Source: Micromonospora acroterricola (lineage in GTDB: Bacteria > Actinomycetota > Actinomycetes > Mycobacteriales > Micromonosporaceae). Taken from it: a stretch of DNA of 64,000 nucleotides. The position numbers were made by a program, and so were the translations under genes. The notes under the pieces are model-generated. The model ran no database searches and was not told the origin of the DNA. It was given only the letters and a program-made list of their open reading frames with translations. Below, in pieces: positions 58,345 to 64,000 of this stretch (its first letter is position 1; each line of letters begins with the position of its first letter). The stretch spans positions 54,534 through 118,533 of the forward strand of contig NZ_QGKR01000178.1 in NCBI RefSeq assembly GCF_003172955.1. The letters run 5' to 3'.

Positions 58345-59868
58345 TCAGCGCGAGACGGCGCTGCCGTCCACCGTGCCGACCCCGGTGGCCGGCGCGGTGG
58401 CGTCGGTCCGCCCGGCACCGAGCCGGGCCAGCAGCCCGGCGAGGTCGATCCCGGTCAGGTCGCTGCCGAGCTGAAGCCCCTGGGCCACGTTGCCGGCCAC
58501 CGACCTGGTCAGCGACGACGCGCCGTCGGTGGAGATGACGGTCATCTTGTCGATCGCCCCGATCGGTGCGCTGGCGGCCTCGACCACCTGCGGCAGCACC
58601 TTGACCAGCAGGTCCAGCACCGCCGCCTCCCCGTACGCGGCGAACGCCTCCGCCTTGCGCGCCATCGCGTCCGCCTCGGCCTGCCCCTTCGCGAGGATGG
58701 CCGCCGCCTCGGCCTGTCCCTCGCGCTCCACCGCCTCGGCGATCGCGGAGCGTCGGCGCTGCTCGGCTTCACCCTCCTTGGCGCCCTCGATGGCGTTCGC
58801 CTCGGCGAGCGCGGCGCGCCGGGCGCGCTCGCCCTCACCCGTGAGCCGAGCCTGCTCGGCGGAGGCCTGCGCGGCGGCGATGACCGACTGCCGCTGGGCG
58901 TCCGCGTGCAGCACCGCCGCGTTGCGGGATGCCTCGGCCTCCTGTTCCACCTTGTACCGGGCGGCGTCGGCCGGCTTGCGGACCTCGGTGTCCAACTGGC
59001 GCTGCTTGAGTTCCGCGTTGCGTTCGGCCACCTTCTGCTGCTCGGAGAGGATCGCCTGATCCCGCTCGGCCTGGGCGAGTGGCCCAGCCGCGGCCGACTT
59101 CGCCTTGGCCGCGTCGATCTCCGCCTGGATGCCGGCCTGCTTGAGGGAGAGGTTCCGGTTCGCCTCGGCGATGGCCTCCTCGGCGAGCAGCCGCTCCTGC
59201 TCGGCCTGCTGCCGGGCCCGCGCCTCGGCGATCGCCGCGTCCTTGAGCACCCGGGCGGCCTCCGGCCGGCCCAGGTCCTGCAGGTAGGAGCCCTCGGCGA
59301 GGATGTCCTGGAGCTGGAAGGTGTCCAGCACCAGGCCCTGGTTGGTCATCGAGTGCTCGGCCTCCTCGGCCACCGCGCTGGCGAACGCCGCCCGGTCCCG
59401 GATCACCTCCTCGACGGTGAGCCGGCCGACGATCGAGCGCAACGCGCCGGCCAGCACCTCCCGCGTGAAGTTGTCGATCTCGTCCTGCTGGTGCAGGAAG
59501 CGCTGGGCGGCGGCCCGGATCGCGTCCTCGGTGCCGCCCACCTTGACGATCGCGACGCCGTGCAGGTCGGTGCGGATGCCCTGCTTGCTCACTGCGCCCC
59601 GGATGCCGACGTCGATCCGCCGGCTGGACAGGTCGAGCGACTGGAGCTTCTGCACCACCGGCAGCACGAAGACCGAGGCGCCCAGCACGACCTTCTGCCC
59701 GGACATGTCGGTCGACCGGCCGCCGTCGGCGGTCTGGGTGGTGCGGCCCTTGCGGCCGGTGACGATGAACGCCTCGTTCGGCCCGGCCACCTTGATCCGG
59801 GAGAGCACGAAGAACACCAGGACGAGCACGAGGAGGATCGCGCCGCCGATGGCGATTAACAGGGGCAT
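58345..59868 (-). CDS. Flotillin (SPFH) family protein
   Basis: A 507-residue flotillin. It has an N-terminal membrane helix (LIAIGGAILLVLVLVFFVLS), an SPFH/band-7 domain at about residues 28-200 (NEAFIVTGRKGR, GVAIVKVGGTEDAIRAAAQR) and a long Ala/Glu-rich coiled coil (about 215-400) with EA-repeats. Flotillins organise membrane microdomains and interact with NfeD-like proteins. The NfeD-like gene lies 26 bp upstream, so they form an operon equivalent to yuaF-floT. The C-terminal 80 residues are less structured. Confidence 0.92.
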   Translation of the reverse strand: MPLLIAIGGAILLVLVLVFFVLSRIKVAGPNEAFIVTGRKGRTTQTADGGRSTDMSGQKVVLGASVFVLPVVQKLQSLDLSSRRIDVGIRGAVSKQGIRTDLHGVAIVKVGGTEDAIRAAAQRFLHQQDEIDNFTREVLAGALRSIVGRLTVEEVIRDRAAFASAVAEEAEHSMTNQGLVLDTFQLQDILAEGSYLQDLGRPEAARVLKDAAIAEARARQQAEQERLLAEEAIAEANRNLSLKQAGIQAEIDAAKAKSAAAGPLAQAERDQAILSEQQKVAERNAELKQRQLDTEVRKPADAARYKVEQEAEASRNAAVLHADAQRQSVIAAAQASAEQARLTGEGERARRAALAEANAIEGAKEGEAEQRRRSAIAEAVEREGQAEAAAILAKGQAEADAMARKAEAFAAYGEAAVLDLLVKVLPQVVEAASAPIGAIDKMTVISTDGASSLTRSVAGNVAQGLQLGSDLTGIDLAGLLARLGAGRTDATAPATGVGTVDGSAVSR

Positions 59869-59894
59869 GGAGGAGTCCCGTCTGCGAAGAGGAG

Positions 59895-60434
59895 TCAGTA
59901 GGTCTCGACGTGCACGCTGGTCTCGCTGAGCGCCTGCACGACGAAGACCTGGGCGCCGACCGGGATCGGCTGGTCGGCGCGGGCGTTGAGCTTGACCGGC
60001 TGGCCGGCCACGCGTACCCGGACCTCGCCGTAGCCGTTGGCGGGCACCGGCGTGACCACCAGGCCGAGGGCGCCGACCAGGTCGTCCCGGGTGGGAGTGG
60101 GGTCGGTGCGCATGTTCCGCGCCGCCCGGCTCAGTCGCGACGCCAACCAGGCGGTGGGCACGGCGGCGAGCAGGCCACCGGCCGCCGCGCCCGCGATCAT
60201 GCTGGGGGTACGGGCGCCGAGCAGCTCGTTGACGATGGCCCCACCGAACCCGAAGGCCCCGGCGAAGCCGGCGACCGTCTCGATCGAGATCGGCCCGTCC
60301 ACGTCACCGTGCCCGAACTGGAAGAGTTCGGTGCCGAGCAGGGCGAGCGCCAGCACCCCGACACCCGCCCCACCGATGATCAGAAAGATGAGCGTCCCCG
60401 TGGCCACGACCTGCACGGTATCGACGGGACGCAA
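59895..60434 (-). CDS. NfeD-like membrane protein with C-terminal OB fold
   Basis: A 179-residue protein with three hydrophobic segments (about 8-32, 50-70 and 76-97), then an OB-fold domain (about 118-179: LVGALGLVVTPVPANGYGEV, AGQPVKLNARADQPIPVGAQ) as in NfeD/YuaF proteins. It is upstream of a flotillin gene on the same strand. The TTG at 60434 is used; GTG at 60416 or 60407 may be the true start, as no Shine-Dalgarno decides. It probably supports flotillin assembly. Confidence 0.8.
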   Translation of the reverse strand: MRPVDTVQVVATGTLIFLIIGGAGVGVLALALLGTELFQFGHGDVDGPISIETVAGFAGAFGFGGAIVNELLGARTPSMIAGAAAGGLLAAVPTAWLASRLSRAARNMRTDPTPTRDDLVGALGLVVTPVPANGYGEVRVRVAGQPVKLNARADQPIPVGAQVFVVQALSETSVHVETY

Positions 60435-60570
60435 CGTCCAACGGCTCTGAGATGTGGCCGACGGCGCAGGGGGCCCGAAGGGTCGCGGCAGGTTGCCGCC
60501 GAGGAGTGGTTCGGCCCGGCGCTGCTAGCCGCGGTCGCCCCCGGGTCTCCGCGTCGGGGACAATGGGTCG

Positions 60571-61050
60571 ATGCGCTGGACCGTGCTCGACTCGCCGATC
60601 GGCGAGTTCTCCGTGGCCAGCGACGGCGCGAGCGTCTGCGGGGCGCACTTCGGCCGGGTCGACGCGGCGGCCGACGAGCCCGACCACGCGTTGTCGCGGC
60701 AGGCCGTCGCCGAGCTGCGGGCGTACTTCGCCGGTGAGCTGACCGGGTTCACCGTCCCCGTGTCGATTCCGCGCGGGTCGGAGTTCGAGCGGGCGGTGTG
60801 GCGGGAGATGACGCGGATTCCGTACGGCGAGACGCTGACGTACGGCGAGGTGGCGCGCCTGGTCGGTGACCCGGGGGCGGCCCGCGCGGTGGGGGTGGCC
60901 TGCAACCGCAACCCGATCCCGGTGATCGTGCCGTGCCATCGGATCGTCGGCGCCGGCGGCAAGCTGGTCGGGTTCGGCGGGGGTCTGCCCCGGAAGGTGC
61001 ACCTGCTGGAGCTGGAGGCCCGGGTCGCCCTGCAACAGGCCTGGTCCTGA
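60571..61050 (+). CDS. ogt: Methylated-DNA--[protein]-cysteine S-methyltransferase
   Basis: A 159-residue suicide repair protein that removes O6-alkyl groups from guanine. The acceptor cysteine lies in IPVIVPCHRIVGAGGKLVGF (about residue 122). The DNA-binding helix and arginine finger are in FERAVWREMTRIPYGETLTY GEVA. The N-terminal domain is short. ATG 60571 begins MRWTVLDSPIGEFSV. It is convergent with ino1 and separated by a strong palindrome. Confidence 0.95.
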   Translation: MRWTVLDSPIGEFSVASDGASVCGAHFGRVDAAADEPDHALSRQAVAELRAYFAGELTGFTVPVSIPRGSEFERAVWREMTRIPYGETLTYGEVARLVGDPGAARAVGVACNRNPIPVIVPCHRIVGAGGKLVGFGGGLPRKVHLLELEARVALQQAWS

Positions 61051-61074
61051 TCCCCGGCGAGCGGTTCTGGACAT

Positions 61075-61112
61075 CGGCGAGGGCCGGGTCCGTACGGACC
61101 CGGCCCTCGCCG
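61075..61112. terminator. 38-bp perfect palindrome between ogt and ino1
   Basis: The segment from CGGCGAGGGCCGGGTCCG to its mirror CGGACCCGGCCCTCGCCG has no loop beyond the central TA. It lies between the stops of two convergent genes (25 bp after ogt, 18 bp after ino1). This is a bidirectional terminator by position. Confidence 0.82.
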
Positions 61113-61129
61113 TGTTGCTGCTCAGCGGG

Positions 61130-62209
61130 TCAGCGCGCGACCTCACCGGCGATGAACTCCTCCACGGCCTGGTGGGCGTCGTGGTCGGCGTACTGCACCG
61201 GCGGGGACTTCATGAAGTACGACGAGGCCGACAGGATCGGGCCGCCGATCTTCCGGTCCAGGGCGATCTTCGCGGCGCGGACCGCGTCGATGATGACGCC
61301 GGCCGAGTTCGGGGAGTCCCACACCTCGAGCTTGAGCTCGGCGTTGAGCGGGGTGTCACCGAACGAGCGACCCTCCAGGCGGATGTACGCCCACTTGCGG
61401 TCGTCCAGCCACGGCACGTGGTCCGACGGGCCGATGTGCACGTCGCTCTTGCTCATCTCGTGCGGGATCTGCGAGGTGACCGACTGGGTCTTCGAGATCT
61501 TCTTCGAGACCAGCCGCTTGCGCTCCAGCATGTTCATGAAGTCCATGTTGCCGCCGAAGTTGAGCTGGTACGTGCGCAGCAGCTCGACGCCGCGGTCCTC
61601 GAAGAGCTTCGCCAGGGCGCGGTGCACGATGGTGGCGCCGACCTGGCTCTTGATGTCGTCACCGACGATCGGCAGGCCAGCGTCCTCGAACTTCTTCGCC
61701 CACTCCGGGTCGGAGGCGATGAAGACCGGCAGGGCGTTGACGAACGCGCAGCCGGCGTCGATCGCCGCCTGGGCGTAGAACTTGGCGGCCTGCTCGGAGC
61801 CGACCGGGAGGTAGCAGACGACGACGTCGACCTGCGCGTCGCGCAGCGCCTGCGCCACGTCGACGGGGGTGGCGTCGGACTCCTCGACGATCTCGCGGTA
61901 GTACTGGCCCAGACCGTCGAAGGTCGGACCGCGCTGCACGCTGACGCCGGTCGGCGGCACGTCGCAGAGCTTGATGGTGTTGTTCTCGCTGGCGACGATC
62001 GCCTCCGCGAGGTCCATGCCCACCTTCTTGGCGTCCACGTCGAACGCCGCGACGAACTCCACGGCGGAGACGTGGTAGTCGCCGAAGGCAACGTGCATGA
62101 GACCCGGGACGCGGTCGTTCGGGTCGGCATTCCGGTAGTACTCGACGCCCTGAACCAGGGACGAGGCGCAGTTACCCACACCGACGATGGCGACGCGGAC
62201 GGAGCCCAT
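61130..62209 (-). CDS. ino1: Inositol-3-phosphate synthase
   Basis: A 359-residue NAD-dependent enzyme that converts glucose 6-phosphate to inositol 3-phosphate, the first step to phosphatidylinositol, mycothiol and related molecules. The Rossmann loop is [20 protein letters not shown]. Conserved catalytic segments are [40 protein letters not shown] and [23 protein letters not shown] 62209 follows GGAGG. It lies 23 bp downstream of a PadR gene, an order also found in mycobacteria. Confidence 0.97.
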   Translation of the reverse strand: MGSVRVAIVGVGNCASSLVQGVEYYRNADPNDRVPGLMHVAFGDYHVSAVEFVAAFDVDAKKVGMDLAEAIVASENNTIKLCDVPPTGVSVQRGPTFDGLGQYYREIVEESDATPVDVAQALRDAQVDVVVCYLPVGSEQAAKFYAQAAIDAGCAFVNALPVFIASDPEWAKKFEDAGLPIVGDDIKSQVGATIVHRALAKLFEDRGVELLRTYQLNFGGNMDFMNMLERKRLVSKKISKTQSVTSQIPHEMSKSDVHIGPSDHVPWLDDRKWAYIRLEGRSFGDTPLNAELKLEVWDSPNSAGVIIDAVRAAKIALDRKIGGPILSASSYFMKSPPVQYADHDAHQAVEEFIAGEVAR

Positions 62210-62232
62210 AGCGTCTGCCTCCTTCTTTTCTG

Positions 62233-62871
62233 TCACGGCCGCTCTTTCCTGGTCTCTCCAGGCGGAGGCGGGCTGTTGTCTTCTCGTCGGCCACCGGCTG
62301 TCCCGATGTTCGGGACCGTCGGGGCTCGGCCGGAGCGCTCGTTGGCGATGAGCTCCTCCAGCCAGCGGACCTCGCGCTCACAGGCGTCAAGGCCGTGGCG
62401 CTGCAGTTCCAGGGTGTAAGCGTCGAGGCGCTCGGCCGCCCGGCCCAGCACGTCACGAAGCCCTTCGCGACGTTCCTCGATCTTGCGGCGGCGACCCTCC
62501 AGAATGCGCAGTCGGGTCGCCTGGTCGGTCCGGGCGAAGAACGCGAAGTGCACTCCGAAACCTGTGTCGTCGTAGGTCTCGGGCCCTGCCTGTGCGATCA
62601 GCTGGGCGAAGCGTTCCTTGCCTTCCGCGGTGATTTTGTAGACCACCCGACCTCGTCGGCTGGTCAGCGCGGGAACCTCCTCGGCGGTAGCGGGTGTCTC
62701 GGCAGCTTCGGTGATCCATCCCGCCGCCTGCAACCTGCGCAGGGTCGGGTAGAGCGAGCCGTAGCTGATCGCCGCCCGGATCGCGCCGAGTTTGGCGGTC
62801 AGCTCCTTGCGCAGCTCGTAGCCGTGCATCGGAGACTCCTGCAGGAGGCCGAGGATGGCGAACTCGAGCAC
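62233..62871 (-). CDS. PadR-family transcriptional regulator
   Basis: A 212-residue regulator with an N-terminal winged helix (about residues 1-85: [60 protein letters not shown]) and a C-terminal helical dimerisation region (about 110-180). GTG 62871 gives the classical start. The 25-bp inverted repeat 43 bp upstream probably binds it. It is in one operon with ino1 and may therefore govern inositol synthesis, an inference from position. Confidence 0.93.
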   Translation of the reverse strand: MLEFAILGLLQESPMHGYELRKELTAKLGAIRAAISYGSLYPTLRRLQAAGWITEAAETPATAEEVPALTSRRGRVVYKITAEGKERFAQLIAQAGPETYDDTGFGVHFAFFARTDQATRLRILEGRRRKIEERREGLRDVLGRAAERLDAYTLELQRHGLDACEREVRWLEELIANERSGRAPTVPNIGTAGGRREDNSPPPPGETRKERP

Positions 62872-62913
62872 GGGCCCACCCTCTCTTACCCCCGGCGCGG
62901 AGCAGTAACCGCC

Positions 62914-62938
62914 GCGATGTATCGGACCGATACATCGC
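62914..62938. promoter_or_regulatory. 25-bp operator-like palindrome upstream of the PadR gene
   Basis: GCGATGTATCGG, a central A, then CCGATACATCGC: 12-bp perfect arms. It lies in the 174-bp divergent region between the PadR-ino1 operon and the DUF5318 gene. ATGT and ACAT half-sites are typical of PadR operators. Autoregulation of the PadR operon is the simplest reading. Confidence 0.8.
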
Positions 62939-63045
62939 ACGTTAGCGGTTCGGGGAGGCCGGGGCAAACCCCCGTTCCGGGATGCTGCTGTCACGGATCG
63001 TGACCGTGGTCGCCTGGTCGGGCCGGACCGCGTACCCTTCTCCGC

Positions 63046-63495
63046 ATGCGTACGCAGCGCCAGGTCGTCGACTACTCGCTACAGAAGCGAGCGGTGCTGC
63101 GTGAGCTCCTGGCCGGGCGGGTCGGCACGTACGACGTCTGCGACGCGTCGCCGTACCTGAAGAACGCCGCTCGGTTCCACGGCGAGCCGACCGACCGGCG
63201 CTGCCCCATCTGCCGCAGCGAGAACCTGACCCTCGTCCACTACATTTACGGGGACGAACTCAAGCAGTCCGCCGGACAGGCCCGGACACTGGCCGAGTTG
63301 CCGGTGCTGGCGATGACGCTACGTGAGTTCCAGGTCTTCGTGGTGGAGGTGTGCCTCGGCTGTGACTGGAACCATCTCGTCGAGCAGTACCTGCTCGGCC
63401 GGGACGGCCTCACCAGCGACGGCGACGGTGTGGGTGAGCAGGACGCGGCGGGCGCCGGAGGCGCCGGTCGGCGGAGGCGAGAGGCGCAACGGTGA
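63046..63495 (+). CDS. DUF5318 family protein
   Basis: A 149-residue protein matching actinobacterial DUF5318. A zinc-ribbon-like set is visible: RRCPICRSENLTL (CxxC, about residues 53-56) and VEVCLGCDW (CxxC, about 102-105). Conserved segments include QVVDYSLQKRAVLRELLAGR and DVCDASPYLKNAARFHGEP. The mycobacterial counterpart (Rv0049) precedes the ponA1 penicillin-binding protein, as here. Function unknown. ATG 63046. Confidence 0.9.
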   Translation: MRTQRQVVDYSLQKRAVLRELLAGRVGTYDVCDASPYLKNAARFHGEPTDRRCPICRSENLTLVHYIYGDELKQSAGQARTLAELPVLAMTLREFQVFVVEVCLGCDWNHLVEQYLLGRDGLTSDGDGVGEQDAAGAGGAGRRRREAQR

Positions 63496-63692
63496 TCTCA
63501 GCTGGTTCGACCGGCCCCGGGGCCGCAGACATGACCCGGGACGGCCGACCGCTCGTTGGTCTGATTGGCCCGATTGATACTGCAATGACCCCGACGAACC
63601 GGCACCCCCGTGCCGGCGTCCCGGGTGAAGCAACTCACGGCAACCCGGTGGCGGCGCAGTCGCGCCCCACCGCGACCGGCAGGGTGTGAGGA

Positions 63693-64000
63693 ATGAACTC
63701 GTACGGCGATCCCAGTTCTGCGCGCGGGCGGGCCCAGTACCCGGGCCCGGACGGCGATCCCGGACCGGGCGCGGACGACGCGTACCGCCGATCCGGCGGT
63801 GACTCCGGCGGGACCGGATGGTCGGCCCCGCAACCGGCGGCGTCCCCCGGTCGTGCCTCGGTGACACCGCGGGCCGCCGGTGGGCGGGCCTCGGTGGGTG
63901 GTTCGGCCGCGGTGCCGCCGCGTGGCGGTGCGGCCGCCGGATCCGCCTCGGTGGGTTCGGCCGCGCCGGGCCGGGCCGGGCGGGCCTCGGTCCCCGTGTC
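63693..64000 (+). CDS. N-terminal fragment of a probable class A penicillin-binding protein
   Basis: Only the first 102 codons are in the window. They encode a Pro/Gly/Arg/Ser-rich, disordered region (PGRASVTPRAAGGRASVGGS), with repeated RASV units. ATG 63693 follows GTGAGGA. In mycobacteria and relatives the gene after the DUF5318 gene is ponA1, a bifunctional transglycosylase/transpeptidase whose cytoplasmic leader is similarly disordered. The identification rests on gene order, since no enzyme domain is within the window. Confidence 0.65.
   Translation, partial: MNSYGDPSSARGRAQYPGPDGDPGPGADDAYRRSGGDSGGTGWSAPQPAASPGRASVTPRAAGGRASVGGSAAVPPRGGAAAGSASVGSAAPGRAGRASVPV

Overview
The window is a high-GC actinobacterial chromosome segment carrying the replication origin and the gyr-recF-dnaN-dnaA / rpmH-rnpA-yidC-jag-rsmG-parAB core. 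Gene order, GTG/TTG starts, the DUF397/DUF5753 gene pair, the DLW-39 gene beside tRNA-Ala and tRNA-Ile, and the ino1-PadR / DUF5318-PBP block point to Micromonosporaceae, most likely Micromonospora or a close relative. No phage, insertion sequence, integrase or CRISPR array was seen. This is ordinary core chromosome, and the interest lies in its regulatory DNA and a few unusual proteins.

Layout. 1-17.5 kb is mixed: a SigE-family sigma factor with its truncated partner, a WhiJ-like DUF5753/DUF397 pair, proS, two CBS-domain genes, sufE, a DsbA/FrnE oxidoreductase, a YbaK-like deacylase, several small membrane proteins, an MFS pump, and a giant CtpI-like P-type ATPase. 17.6-30.2 kb holds a VOC protein, tRNA-Ala, DLW-39, tRNA-Ile, then (minus strand, listed from the origin outward) dnaN, gnd, recF, dciA, gyrB, gyrA and DUF3566, with a MarR gene between dciA and gyrB. 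30.2-31.0 kb is oriC, dense in DnaA boxes. dnaA follows on the minus strand. From 33.4 kb rightward run rpmH, rnpA, yidD, yidC, jag, rsmG, parA and parB on the plus strand, so both arms are transcribed away from oriC. 39.6-41.1 kb is non-coding with three parS sites and two DnaA boxes.

41-55.9 kb holds a HIT-like protein with a tandem-repeat tail, ddl and an aminotransferase, a GNAT gene, then a minus-strand envelope block: murJ, a pseudokinase, sigM, its probable anti-sigma factor, trxB, trxA and cwlM. pcnA diverges from murJ. This matches the mycobacterial Rv3907c-Rv3921c neighbourhood but without the mutT4 and DUF6049 genes that sit next to murJ there. 56-64 kb holds a secreted subtilisin with a fascin-like tail, an NfeD-flotillin operon, ogt, a PadR-ino1 operon with a 25-bp operator-like palindrome, a DUF5318 gene and the start of a probable penicillin-binding protein.

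Functionally, the centre joins replication initiation (DnaA, DnaN, RecF, DciA, gyrase) and segregation (ParA, ParB, five exact parS) with membrane insertion (YidC, YidD, Jag) and peptidoglycan synthesis and its control (MurJ, pseudokinase, CwlM, Ddl, PBP). Perfect DnaA boxes also occur in four places outside oriC. Starts were chosen by homology and Shine-Dalgarno match, and several remain open where noted.
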